Below are positions 1 to 9,390 of a DNA stretch of 64,000 nt, in pieces. The stretch covers positions 3,948,465 through 4,012,464 of the forward strand of contig NC_049997.1 in the NCBI RefSeq assembly GCF_000003815.2. Direction: 5' to 3'. The DNA comes from Branchiostoma floridae. Taxonomy: Eukaryota; Chordata; Leptocardii; Amphioxiformes; Branchiostomatidae. The notes beneath the pieces were generated by a model. The model did not search any database and was not told the DNA's origin. It was given only the letters and a program-made list of their open reading frames with translations. Position 1 is the first letter of the stretch, and each line of letters begins with the position of its first letter. The position numbers and the translations under genes are program-made.

Positions 1-1531
1 CTATGCTTTGTTTTATTATGCTGCATTGTTTGTTAACGACCAGACAACCAAGTTTGTATTATGATGTGGCGCAAGTTTGAAGAGATCGTTTTGCTTTTGT
101 AAGTTTTTGGTTTTTGAAGGAACATGCCATTAAACTCTTGCCCTTGGAAAAATGTGTGGTGTTATAATGGTCGGAGTGTTCGGTAATTGATTGAAGTTAC
201 ACTTAGTGTTATTTCACTGAAGTGTTGAAGTTTTTTTTTATTTAGAACGCTGAAGTTTATGAGTAACTCGATTGATGATAGTAGTTTTGAGCTGTCGCAT
301 TTTATGTTTTCATTTAAGCATTTCTGAGCAAGTTTCGTAGCAACTCTGGGCGGGTGACCTTTTTATTGTTTCCACGTAAAGAGTACTTCACTTTGTAGTA
401 GTTAAGAGTGATATTTCCATAAAGACCGTAATCGTTTCTTGCGTGTTAAAAGAAATTAAGCCTAGCGTAGCTTTAAATGTTTCTCGTGAGCTCACAAATA
501 GGCTTGGTTGTCGTTTTAGCGGTCAGACATCCCGCATAGTTACGAGTTTTTTCTAGTGGCCAGACAACTAGTATCTGTTGGGAGAGTTTGTATTAAATGC
601 AAAACGCAGTATCCAAGTGGCCTATTCCACATTACAGAATTTGAGGGGGTTTTGTTCAACTGCCGCGGAAAGATGAGTTCCTTTACACGTTTCAATACAG
701 CGTTCTTATTAGACTGTGGAGGGAGGCTTTTGGCAGATTAGTTGATGGTTTCAATGTGCGAAGACCTTTAGTGTACTTTCATAACCACTGGGTTTGGTAC
801 AGGTCACATTTAAGATTTGCAGGACGTATCACGTTGACTCCACTGTACACAAGATGTTTTGGAGATGTAGGTACAAGCACTCAACTCTTGGACCTTTCAC
901 AGTTTGAGGTCGGTGGGGGTTACCCTCCAGTGGCAGTGCGATATGAGTCAGGGCATTTGCATGTGTATAGGTTGGGCTCCGGGGATCAGTAGACTTAATG
1001 AAAGGATAGGGTTTCGTTGTTCAAAGTTGGGGTACCAGCAAGTAGATTACATTTTGGGGGTCTCATATATATTTATAACTGGTCTTTCACAAACTTATTC
1101 GTACAAAAGGAAAAGTCACTGAGACATCAGAGAACTTTAGCTTAGGTTTTCAGCTAGTTACGATATTCGGGAAAGCTGTTAACTCGTCTTCACTTGCTTT
1201 AGGAAAAAGGGGGAAGACTGGGTAAACAAAAGTGTATGCACAGCTTCCCGGTGTGCTCTCTTATTCCAAAAGCTGACTACTATTAGCCAGTCGGAGCAGG
1301 AATGCGTATCTAAACATTTTTCTCGTTCTCGCTGTCTTGGTAGTTAGTAAAAACGTTAAGTCTCTGCGTAAAACGAGGCATGTTAGGGTAGGTTTTTGGC
1401 ATCTCTTTAGTAATTTTAAGGTAATGGGTAAACCAGTTGTGTATTCGTGGCCTCGTCCTTCCTCTCAATCCTGTTTCGAACTTCGCCGGGTTACTAACAA
1501 CCCTCTACTTACGTAGGCCCTTAACCAAGGG
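1..1531 (+). other. 5' part of the retrotransposon, no intact gene
   Basis: A gag-like frame is expected here in related elements. I see only short frames (at most 78 residues) broken by stops, and no recognisable capsid or zinc-knuckle motif. The stretch is T-rich with no clear tandem repeat. A decayed gag, an untranslated leader or flanking DNA are all possible. Confidence 0.4.
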
Positions 1532-3634
1532 TTGAGGTTCGTCTCAGGGCTGACTTTGGTTGGCTCGAGTGTTGTCGCTGTTAATAGGGTAGTTTGCAAA
1601 AGAGTTAGGGTTTCCTCTCTTCTAACCTTGCAGTTCGGTGAGCGGAAACTTGCTAGAAGGAATTGGTGTTTTCCTGACTGGGAATATCAAGAGCCGTTCG
1701 ACCCTGAGTCGGCGGCGCAGCGGGCGCAACAGCGACAGCTCCGATTTGTCGACTTCCAAGGTCAGCCGTGGGACGATTCCAACCCTGAGGCTCCAAGTGT
1801 GCAGGATGTCGCGTCGGGGTCTGTGCAAGCGAGTGCAGCTATGGTCAAGTTCCCAGACCCTAATACTTTTATAGCAGGCCAATTAGGCCATCATACTGCT
1901 GAGTGGCAAATGATTTTGGCCGACCATCCAGATAAGGATATGCTCTTAGAGTGGGTGGATAAAGGGGTAGACGTCTACAAATTCATTACCCCGTTTAAGG
2001 GCAGGTTTCAGGGAAATCGTATTAAGGCAGACTTTCCTGAGCCACAAGTGTTTGTTAATAACGCGTCTTGTAAACCTTTTGTTAAGTTTATCGCTTCCAC
2101 TTTATTGGATAGGCTGGAAACGGGTGCAATATCAATTTGGGGGAAGGTAGGTGAAGTCGCTCCACCTTATCTAGTAATGCCTCTAACGGTAGAGCCGACT
2201 AAGCCTCGTTTGTGTTGCGATCAGAGGTATCTGAATTTATTCATTAAAGATTGCCCGTTTGTCTTAGATAAGTTGGTCGACGTTACCAAGTATGTTAGGC
2301 CAAACACGTTTCAAACGAAGTGCGACGATAAGTCGGGCTACGACCATGTCTCTATACATCCAGAGTCTAGGACATTGCTTGGTTTTCAGTGGGCGGGCTT
2401 CTGGCTGGTTTGTAACAGTCTGCCGTTCGGGTTCAAATCATCGGCCATGATTTATAACACGCTAGGTTTGGCCGCTACAGGTTATATCCGTTCTTTAGGC
2501 GTGCCGCTCACACAGTATATAGATGACCGGCACGCGGGACAGCACGAGAGTGTTGCTTCTCTTGAGTTGGTACCGTTGCGTTCGACGCAGCAGAACTTCC
2601 AGAGAGCAGAGGCAGGGGTATTTATAATGACGTCGATTTTGGTAAGATTGGGCTATATCATTGGTTTAGCGAAATCTATTCTGGTTCCGGTGCTCTGTTT
2701 GGTGTTCTTAGGCTACATAATAAATTCTCCCACATGCTCATTCGGTATTCCGGCTAAGAAGAAAGCTAGTTTCAGGGTGCTCCGTCTGGGGATTCTGGAT
2801 GAGTCGACTGTCTCCCTTAAAACGTTGCAGAGATTTGTGGGTAAGGCGGTCTCGTTTATGTTGGCCGTCCCGGCGGCGCAGTTATTCACGAGGGAGTGTA
2901 ACAAAGCTATTGGTAAGCTCTGTAGAGAGGGTGGTAAGATTAAACTAGTGGGTGATCTGCGCAAGGAAATCGAATATTGGGCTTTTGTGGATGATTGGGG
3001 GGATGATTGGCCCTGGAGGGATGAGAGACATGTCGTGATTTCCATCGCTTCAGACGCCTCGGGCGCCAGGTGGGGTGGAGTTATTCGTGTGAACAGCCCA
3101 GAGGCTAGGGATGTCGGAGATATGTGGCGTCCAGGGGAGGCTAAGCTAGGAATTGCAAGTAAGGAGGCCCTAGCCCTGTATCGAGTCTTGCAGGCGGCCG
3201 GGCAAGAGCTTGTCAACGCCCGTGTGGATGCGTATGTAGATAGTCAGACTGTCATAAATGCTTGGAAGCATGGGGGAGGGAGAACCAAGACCATCTTTGA
3301 CACGTTAAAGAGTATCTTTCGCTTGACGGCGGAATATAATTGCGTCCTCAAGCTGTGGCACGTCACTTCGGCCCAGAATCCGGCCGACTTACCTTCGAGG
3401 ACGTATTCTGTCTCGGAGGCCAAGCTCTCTTCAGGCGCATGGCAGGTGGTGGAGCGATGTTTCGGCCCGCACGTCATAGATGGCATGGCCCTCCCATCAA
3501 ACGCGCAGACTTCAATGTTCTTTTCTCGGTTCCCAACCCAGGAAGCGGCGGGGATGGATTTCTTTGCCCAACCTCTAGCTCCGGGTGACCCTTTTCACGA
3601 GCTTAGAGGGTACTATTCCCTCCATTTTGCTTGA
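1532..3634 (+). CDS. Reverse transcriptase-RNase H polyprotein of the retrotransposon
   Basis: An open frame of 700 codons. The listed start is a TTG; the first in-frame ATG is around residue 104, so the true N-terminus is uncertain and may lie upstream or be spliced. Residues about 180-340 hold the reverse transcriptase: a palm Asp motif (KCDDKSGYDHV, about 263-273), LPFGFKSS (297-304) and the catalytic YIDD box (329-332). RNase H follows with acidic residues near D508 (SDASGARWGGV), E545 (SKEALAL), D570 (YVDSQT) and D619 (NPADLPSR). All catalytic residues are present. It would copy element RNA into DNA. The natural C-terminal tail seems to continue in another frame after 3634, so the end may be frameshifted. 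Confidence 0.85.
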   Translation: MRFVSGLTLVGSSVVAVNRVVCKRVRVSSLLTLQFGERKLARRNWCFPDWEYQEPFDPESAAQRAQQRQLRFVDFQGQPWDDSNPEAPSVQDVASGSVQASAAMVKFPDPNTFIAGQLGHHTAEWQMILADHPDKDMLLEWVDKGVDVYKFITPFKGRFQGNRIKADFPEPQVFVNNASCKPFVKFIASTLLDRLETGAISIWGKVGEVAPPYLVMPLTVEPTKPRLCCDQRYLNLFIKDCPFVLDKLVDVTKYVRPNTFQTKCDDKSGYDHVSIHPESRTLLGFQWAGFWLVCNSLPFGFKSSAMIYNTLGLAATGYIRSLGVPLTQYIDDRHAGQHESVASLELVPLRSTQQNFQRAEAGVFIMTSILVRLGYIIGLAKSILVPVLCLVFLGYIINSPTCSFGIPAKKKASFRVLRLGILDESTVSLKTLQRFVGKAVSFMLAVPAAQLFTRECNKAIGKLCREGGKIKLVGDLRKEIEYWAFVDDWGDDWPWRDERHVVISIASDASGARWGGVIRVNSPEARDVGDMWRPGEAKLGIASKEALALYRVLQAAGQELVNARVDAYVDSQTVINAWKHGGGRTKTIFDTLKSIFRLTAEYNCVLKLWHVTSAQNPADLPSRTYSVSEAKLSSGAWQVVERCFGPHVIDGMALPSNAQTSMFFSRFPTQEAAGMDFFAQPLAPGDPFHELRGYYSLHFA

Positions 3635-4160
3635 TATCGTCCGTCGTAGCGTTTGTAAGAAAGTGCAGATTTGCTTGTACAATCGTGGTGCCGGAATGCG
3701 TTCCGGCACAAGGGTGGTTCCCCATTTTGAACGCAGTGTCCAAGAGCAGGGTTTTGCTTGGAAGGAAAGGAGCACAAGGCGTGATCCTCTACCCCTCTAA
3801 GCAGGGTTTCATCTCGCGTCCTTTACCGTGGAATTTGTGGGCGCACGATGTGCAGTGTTTTGATTAAGTTGCCAAAGCGGTTTTCAGCACAACCTCAACG
3901 TTATCAATATGGGACAGCGACTGGTTAGATTTGCTTTGGTTGTAACAGCGACGTGAGAGATTGCGATGGTAGTTTTAAATTTTTCTTTTTTCTGAGCTGA
4001 GGGTTAGTGGTTGGGCATCACATTCCCTTCATTAAGGTGTATGGGTAGGAGTATTAGTAGTGAGAAGGTGGGATTTTAGTCCTCGGTAGACTATAGGCGC
4101 AGAAGTCGCAATGTAAAGATCTAATGGCGTCTTTTTCGGTCGCCGTAGCCCCTGCCTCCC
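3635..4160 (+). other. RT tail in shifted frame and spacer before recombinase
   Basis: Frames beginning near 3585 and 3631 read LLDIV and then VRKCRF, VVPEC and LLGRKG. These resemble the hydrophobic tail that often follows RNase H in DIRS-type elements, so one or two frameshifts near 3600-3650 are likely. This is pattern-based inference. The rest, to the in-frame TAG at 4146-4148 just before the recombinase, has no recognisable gene. Confidence 0.35.
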
Positions 4161-6438
4161 GTGCCTAGACTTTGGATCCCGGCAGTGGCTTGCCCGCAGT
4201 GTCAGCACGCCAATGATGTGGACTTTCGATATTGCCAGAGATGTGGGTATGCAAGGAAGGGAGCGGAGCAGCCACCTTCGATTATCGCGCGGGAAGTAGA
4301 CTGGGGCGCGATCGAGGCCAGACGGCGGCAATTGCTGGGCCAGCGGGCAAGTTCCAAGTATCAAAAGCAAAAAAGCCAGCTGGAAAAAGAACTCCTAGGT
4401 TTCTTGGCAGCGGCCACTACTGGTAGAGATATTATGTCGGCCACTCCCGATGATGTGGTTAGTTTTCTCATCTGGAAGGACTTTGCGGGGAAAACGATAG
4501 TGCATAAGGTAGATTGTGCGGGTATCACCAGGTGTTCGTGCCCGCGAAGGCTGGCGGCAGGCACTGTTGACTCGTTAATTGGGAAACTGAGATCAATTTT
4601 TGAAAAGCTTGGGAGATCCGGGGCTTGGGATGACAGATTAGGTATGGGAAACCCAGCGGGGGCAAGGAAAGTAGGGGATTACAAAAAAGCTATAATGGAG
4701 GAGCAAGCTAGGGCGGGGCGCCGCCCTAAGCAAGCGGTGCCTTTGTTCGTGGACAAGTTGGAGAAAGTGGCCTCTTTAATTGATCAACAGGTAAATGAGG
4801 AGGGTGTATCTGCGATCAAGTACTACACGTTACTCAGGGATCAGGCTTTTTTGAAGATTTTGTTCTTTGCGGGAGCACGAGCGCATGATTTGTCGTTGCT
4901 CAAAACAAAGGATGTGCAGAAGCATGTGGGTGGTGATTTCTTGCTGTTGTACCACACCTTTGGGAAGACGTTGAGAGGGGGAGACAGCAAGTTGGTGGGA
5001 CTAAAGGCGTGTAGGGATAAGGGGGTATGTCCCGTAGAAGGTTTGGCTAGATACTGGGTGCACAGAGTTAGGCGCAGATTTAAGTGAGGGTTATTTGTTC
5101 CGAGCTACAGCAGGAGTGTGCATCAGCCCAAATCCTTTCTCGGCTGCTGCTGCAGGTGCGCGTTTGAAGTTGTACCTCCGGCGCTTGTCTGTAGACGAGG
5201 GTGAAACGATACATAGTTTTAGAGCAGGTGCCGCCATCACTTTGGCTATGTCAGGGGTAGAATTAGAGGGGGTTACTCTGGTCAATTACGGCATGTGACA
5301 CGGCGGTAGACATGGTAACATGGGTATATGCTTATAAAATCCAATAGCATGATCGTATTGCAATGAAATTTCACAAGGTGCTAGTAGTAATTGAATGAAA
5401 TAAAACACCGGCCCCTTCTGTTCATATGATGGATTTTTGGGGTTAAAAACACACATTTTGGTTAAAAATATCAGATTTATTTCATGTGCCCTGTCCTCGG
5501 TGGAGACAACGTTCTGGACTGTCATATTTCACAGGATGACAGATTAACTCAAGTAGATTTAGTTTGCCCGTCGCTATTTTGTTGTAAATTAGTTCATCAT
5601 AACTTTTTTTGGGTCAAAAATAGGTAAAATGGATATTTTTCTATATTTTTGGTCAATAATCCGCTCTAGAGAAAATCCTTTTATGATTAAACCAAATAGC
5701 GATGGATAAATTTCTTTTAAAAGGGATTGCAAATGCAAATTACCTATATTGTCAGCAAAAGTACTGTTGTCACCGAGGACGAAGCCCCTAAATGTGACGG
5801 TAACGGTCCTTCAGAACCACTGCTAGCGCCGCTGTCGTTTTCCCGCCATTTCACATCCCGGGGGTTCGGCCGTTCGATCGAACGAGGCCAGGACGGTACC
5901 ATTATGCGGCTTCCGCAGGGGCTTCTTTTTGTCATTCGCATCGAATTATGTCTATATTTGATAAATTCTTCATCAATATCTATTACCGTTAGCATTTAGA
6001 CGTTTTACCAAAAGTAGTTAGTGTGCCCCATATATAGTTAGTTCCTGTTTTCACAATGTAACGTTACATTATGACATTGGACCGTTCTGCAAATGTTGTG
6101 GTCAAGCGGGGTCAACTACGGTCACGGAGTGGTTCGAATTTCATGTTCGGTTCCATCGCCCTAGAAACATTGCGGCGACACGCCCTTTTTCACTCCCGGT
6201 AAACTCCTACGAATCACAGGCCGTAACTTACCCGAGTATGGCCCATGTGGGCTGGAAGGGAAGAACTTCGGCATCGCATTATATGCAATTAGGCAGGGTG
6301 TTACAGCAGAGTAGCCCAGCGTCAGTTCTCGCAAAATCAATGGATGCAGGAACGGCAGTGGTGGTAGCGGATCAGTATAGATCCTGGGATAGCACAGACG
6401 GCTTCGTTCCATTTGCACATGACAATTCTGAAGCCTAG
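4161..6438 (+). pseudogene. Broken tyrosine recombinase with N-terminal zinc ribbon
   Basis: Three pieces in different frames. Piece 1 (4161-about 5070, GTG at the listed start, a stop 12 bp upstream) opens with a CxxC-x10-CxxC zinc-ribbon-like motif (C11, C14, C25, C28). It carries the first catalytic Arg in GARAHDLSLL (about residue 240). A one-base shift near 5068-5085 moves the frame, because continuity resumes as LSEGYLFRATAG. Piece 2 (about 5083-5275) has the HxxR box HSFRAG (5212-5229). Piece 3 (6237-6438) has HVGWKG and the nucleophile Tyr at 6280-6282. A 961-bp transposon separates pieces 2 and 3, exactly at a TA. The family catalyses strand exchange for integration of circular retrotransposon DNA; this copy cannot make it. 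Confidence 0.85.
5276..6236. mobile_element. 961-bp TA-flanked nonautonomous DNA transposon inside the recombinase
   Basis: Terminal inverted repeats of about 23 bp match at 19 positions: the left end reads CTCTGGTCAATTACGG and the right end, reverse-complemented, CTCGGGTAAGTTACGG. The flanks are TA on both sides (5274-5275 and 6237-6238). Removing the element with one TA leaves the recombinase frame continuous across the catalytic region, which fixes the boundaries independently. No transposase frame is present. A TA duplication is typical of Tc1/mariner-type elements, which is the likely class. Confidence 0.85.
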
Positions 6439-6776
6439 GAAGAGCATTAAAGGCTTGTGTTTGAAATATATTGAAGAACAGAGCGTGACTTAGAAATTTG
6501 ACCCTGAGAAGAAATATGATGGGTGACTCTGAGAATAAACAAATGTAATGCGATGTATGCGATGGTGTTGAGAATAAAAAATGTGGACATTATGACAAGG
6601 CTCTTGGTCTGTTTTTTGAGTGTGAGAGCAGAGGAAGGATATCCTTGGCCGTAGGGGAAGGTTAGGTATGGGTGTAAGTATGAGATGTGGGGTGAGAGAG
6701 AGGAAGCAAGGAAGCGTGTTGGGATTGGGAGTACGGAAGTGGACCGGAAGCATGTACATGGAGGTGGGACCACGGA
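6439..6776 (+). other. Noncoding 3' part of the retrotransposon
   Basis: Sequence between the recombinase stop and the first 66-bp direct repeat. It is GA-rich in places and shows no recognisable gene. Confidence 0.35.
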
Positions 6777-6842
6777 GGACTTTTTTGCCCATACCTTAAC
6801 CTTATACCGGAGTGGAGCTCGGGGCCACTTGAGATAGGTTAC
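6777..6842 (+). repeat. Split direct repeat, upstream copy (B1-like)
   Basis: 66 bp beginning GGACTTTTTTGCCC and ending GAGATAGGTTAC, identical to 7177-7242. Together with the 334 bp between them it matches the B1-A2-B2 arrangement at the 3' end of split-direct-repeat retrotransposons. Confidence 0.7.
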
Positions 6843-7176
6843 TATTCTAAGTGAGGTACATAGACGCTCCTGACCTGGTTTCCCATTCTTGAATGGCGAC
6901 ACCTGGTCGGGAGTAGTCCACGTGACCTCACGACACACCTGGACATTCTCACCTGTTTAAGGGGGTATTTAAACGTTGAAAATTCCCAGTTAGCCCTCTT
7001 TGACCTTCGCGGGATTCTAGGAGGGGGAAGAGACGGCGCAGAGAGGGAAGGATGGGAGGCAGTAAGGGAAGTTGTGTGGGGCAATCTTGAAAGGACTTGA
7101 TCTTGCCCGCCCTCCCACCCTGTTGCCTAGCCTCGGTCCCAGGACCGGTTTATTTTCCCCCTACGGGCGACACTCC

Positions 7177-7242
7177 GGACTTTTTTGCCCATACCTTAAC
7201 CTTATACCGGAGTGGAGCTCGGGGCCACTTGAGATAGGTTAC
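7177..7242 (+). repeat. Split direct repeat, downstream copy (B2-like), likely element end
   Basis: Identical over 66 bp to 6777-6842, and the flanks diverge immediately on both sides. In Ngaro/PAT-type elements the second copy marks the 3' terminus, so the element probably ends at or near 7242. Confidence 0.65.
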
Positions 7243-7589
7243 AATGTACAATTCCCAAGAGCACAAGATAGTATGATGGGTTGGGAACAGAGGACCTATG
7301 TCTTATGGGCCAAACACCCTACAGATATGCAACACAACACCAATTTAGTACTATGAACAGTAAAAGATAAGTGTGAATACAGTTTCGTTATACAGTAGAA
7401 GCTGCTTAATTGCACACCCAATTTGCCAGCGAATTCCGTGCAATTATCCGGCGTGTGCGATAATGCGAAGTTACCCAGTTGGACCGCACCGCCACGGGAT
7501 GTGGGGATTCTGTGCAATAGACCAAAGTGTGCATTTATCCGACGTGCAATTTACTGGCTTCCACTGTATTTGGATGTGTAAGCTAGTCA

Positions 7590-7841
7590 TTCAGCACCAA
7601 GGACATGGACACAATAGTGTAAATATCATAACACTAGCATTTGTTTAGACTCAAAACCAAGGAGAGGGATAAACAATATTCATGTCCACTAGCAGTTGTT
7701 TGGGTTACCATTTAGTAGCAAGGACAGGAGAAATATAGTTTAAACATAAAATGATACTGACAGTTGTTTAGGTTATGAATCAGCACCAAGGAGAGGACCA
7801 GCAAAGTATAACTGTTATTCCATAACACTAGCAGTTGATTA
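7590..7841. repeat. Degenerate minisatellite in the Kunitz-gene intron
   Basis: Units of about 60-90 bp share CAGTTGTTT and CAGCACCAAGGACATG-like blocks (near 7596, 7660, 7722 and 7783). Related blocks recur at 8183 and 8655, so the array once extended across this intron and was interrupted by the element at 7842-8166. Confidence 0.55.
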
Positions 7842-8166
7842 CAGGGTTGAACAAGTTTTCTAAAATCCACTTGTCCTATCGGGCAAGCACATAAAAAATG
7901 TACTTGCCCGAACCAATTTTTCACTTGCCCAAAATTCAAATGTCACTGCTACTAGTATATGCATTTTCACTTCCAGCAATGGAATTCTCTGTAGACAATT
8001 GCTTGATGTCATGACTGTAAAAAGTAACAAGTATATCAAAATTGCACTAAAATCAATGGCAAAAATCTTACTTGCCCGATCGGACAAGTGGGGTAGGACA
8101 TGCACTTGCCCGAACAGCACTTTCACTTGCCCTGGACAATAGGGCTAGTGGACTTGTTTATCCCTG
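7842..8166. mobile_element. hAT-like nonautonomous transposon with 5-bp target duplication
   Basis: Ends CAGGG...CCCTG with an imperfect inverted repeat extending inwards (AACAAGT and a block with CCACTTG). Flanked by GATTA at 7837-7841 and 8167-8171. The interior repeats ACTTGCCCGA in both orientations. There is no transposase. CAGGG termini suggest the hAT superfamily, and the short duplication suggests a 5-bp subgroup. Confidence 0.7.
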
Positions 8167-8285
8167 GATTAGGCCATCATTGAACACCAAGGACATGAGA
8201 TGCATGCTGTCCAGGCAGCTAAAACTGGGAAAACCAGACTGATATGCATGGCAAAAGAAAAGCAGACCTTGGGGTAATAACTCAC

Positions 8286-8363
8286 CAGAGAAGACGAAGG
8301 GCTGGCACTTCTGGTCGTAAAGGTTATAAAATAAGCGCGGGATGGAGCGCTTACACTCTCCCG
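8286..8363 (-). pseudogene. Partial copy of the Kunitz half of exon 8
   Basis: On the minus strand this reads GECKRSIPRLFYNLYDQK, nearly identical to the end of the full EGF-Kunitz exon (8684-8905), and keeps the 5' splice site CTG|GTGAG. The match stops abruptly at 8363, without the EGF part or a 3' splice site, so it cannot be spliced in as an internal exon as it stands. The reading frame is intact and only a few substitutions separate the copies, so the duplication is recent or constrained. Confidence 0.75.
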
Positions 8364-8378
8364 TTCAACTAGCAAATA

Positions 8379-8621
8379 GCAGTTACTCAAGCAACTGGAT
8401 TTGATTTTGGAAATGGTCAGATCTTTCAGCTAACATTCACTACCTTTTATCAGTGACGCTAAGCAGATTAGTTGAAGAGCAGATTCTATAACTGTAAATG
8501 TAACTATGTGTTGATATACAAAAGAAATGAATTCATAGTTACAAAAGGTACGTAGTGAATGCTAACTGTGGCATCTGTCAGTTTAAAAAATCACGTCCAG
8601 TTGCTTGTCAATGAGCAACTT
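8379..8621. mobile_element. MITE-like palindromic element between exon copies
   Basis: The left end reads GCAGTTACTCAAGCAACTGG and an inverted partner TCCAGTTGCTTG lies near 8596-8608. Inner inverted blocks GCTAACATTCACTACC and GTAGTGAATGCTAAC form a second stem. The same ends occur at 56724-56832 and, more diverged, near 30321-30535. The right boundary is approximate. Confidence 0.55.
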
Positions 8622-8683
8622 GAAAAAACACTGACAGTTGTTTGGGTTATGTTTCAGTACCAAGGACATGATCAACCACTCAC

Positions 8684-8905
8684 CAGAGAAGATGAAGGGT
8701 TGGCACTTCTGGTCGTACAGGTTGTAGAAGAATCGTGGGATGGAGCGTTTACACTCTCCCGGCGCCACATGTTGTACGCACACGTTCAGTTCGTACTGAC
8801 ACCGCGGGCCCGCGTGGGTCGGCGGGCACGCGCAGGTGAAGTTGACCGAGTCTCGCTCCCGTACACATCGCCCGTTGTTCAGACATGGGGACTGAGTGCA
8901 GGGGT
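8684..8905 (-). CDS. Exon 8: EGF domain plus first half of a Kunitz domain
   Basis: The last exon of this gene found in the window, 222 nt, bounded by CTGCAG|AC and CTG|GTGAG. It enters and leaves in phase 1, matching exon 7. It encodes an EGF module (DPCTQSPCLNNGRC, then CACPPTHAGPRC), then CVQHVAPGECKRSIPRFFYN and DQKCQPFIFSG. That is the N-terminal half of a BPTI/Kunitz protease-inhibitor fold, with its FFYN and CxxFxxxG hallmarks. The P1 region around GECKRSIPR suggests a basic or noncanonical loop; target unknown. The remaining Kunitz cysteines must lie in an exon to the left, beyond the retrotransposon. Half-copies of this exon lie on both sides. Confidence 0.88.
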
Positions 8906-8943
8906 CTGCAATAGCGACAGAAAATAAGAGTTTATGTATTACT

Positions 8944-8962
8944 TAATGAATGAATGAATGAC
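8944..8962. repeat. (AATG)n microsatellite
   Basis: Short run of AATG units beside the truncated EGF exon copy. Confidence 0.7.
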
Positions 8963-8966
8963 TAGT

Positions 8967-9061
8967 TTATTTGTAACAAACACAGGCGCAGGTGAAGTTA
9001 ACAGAGTCTCGCTCCCACACACAGCGCCCTTTGTTCAGACACGGGGACTGAGTGCAGGGGT
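8967..9061 (-). pseudogene. Partial copy of the EGF half of exon 8, ending in a stop
   Basis: The minus strand keeps a 3' splice site (CTGCAG|AC at 9062-9063) in the correct phase and reads DPCTQSPCLNKGRCVWERD, then VNFTCACVCYK and stop (TAA 8967-8969). Homology to the full exon ends near 8983. The overlapping AATAAA (8966-8971, minus strand) could be a polyadenylation signal. So this is either a dead duplicate or an alternative terminal exon giving a product without Kunitz. Nothing in the sequence decides between these. Confidence 0.65.
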
Positions 9062-9341
9062 CTGCAGTAGGGACAGAAACTATTGAGCTTGTAGACAATG
9101 CTGCACACAATGACATTATGGAAATCCACAATTTTAATTACATTTATCAATTTTAACCTGCGATAAAACAATGTTTGAAATGATATACTGCTATTCCCCT
9201 CACCATCCCCAGCCAAGAAGGAATTCCTTGTTTTGTTCCGTTGTGTCTACCTATTGCACCCATCTACTACTACTAGTTGGAGAAAACTTTCCCTAACTCT
9301 GCATCTGTACTCTTTATCCATCAAGAAGTTAGTGTACCTAC

Positions 9342-9390
9342 CAAAGCATTCTGGTCTGTCCTTAGGGATAGAGCAGACCACTTGTCCATC
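9342..9390 (-). CDS. Exon 7: second part of the VWC-like module
   Basis: 49 nt, bounded by TTTTCCAG|GA and TTTG|GTAGG, entering in phase 0 and leaving in phase 1. It encodes DGQVVCSIPKDRPECF, completing a short von Willebrand C-type segment begun in exon 6. Phases agree with both neighbours. The usual C-terminal CCxxC of a full VWC domain is absent, so only the first VWC subdomain is present before the EGF. Confidence 0.85.

Larger units (their letters stand above)
1..7242 (+). mobile_element. Tyrosine-recombinase retrotransposon (DIRS/Ngaro/PAT type), left end outside window
   Basis: The segment carries a reverse transcriptase-RNase H frame followed on the same strand by a tyrosine recombinase, with no integrase or protease seen. 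That combination defines DIRS-order retrotransposons, which integrate as circles using the recombinase. The order RT-RNase H then recombinase, and the paired 66-bp direct repeats near the 3' end, resemble Ngaro/PAT elements more than classical DIRS; no methyltransferase domain was seen. The 5' boundary was not found: the sequence between the two 3' repeats has no match in positions 1-1500, so its upstream partner should lie left of the window. The recombinase is broken, so this copy is not autonomous. Family placement is inference. Confidence 0.75.

Noticed and set aside
1-1531. Gag gene of the retrotransposon
   Set aside because: Only short frames with frequent stops and no capsid or zinc-knuckle motif.
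8286-8363. A second functional Kunitz exon
   Set aside because: It has a donor but no acceptor, and it starts mid-domain.
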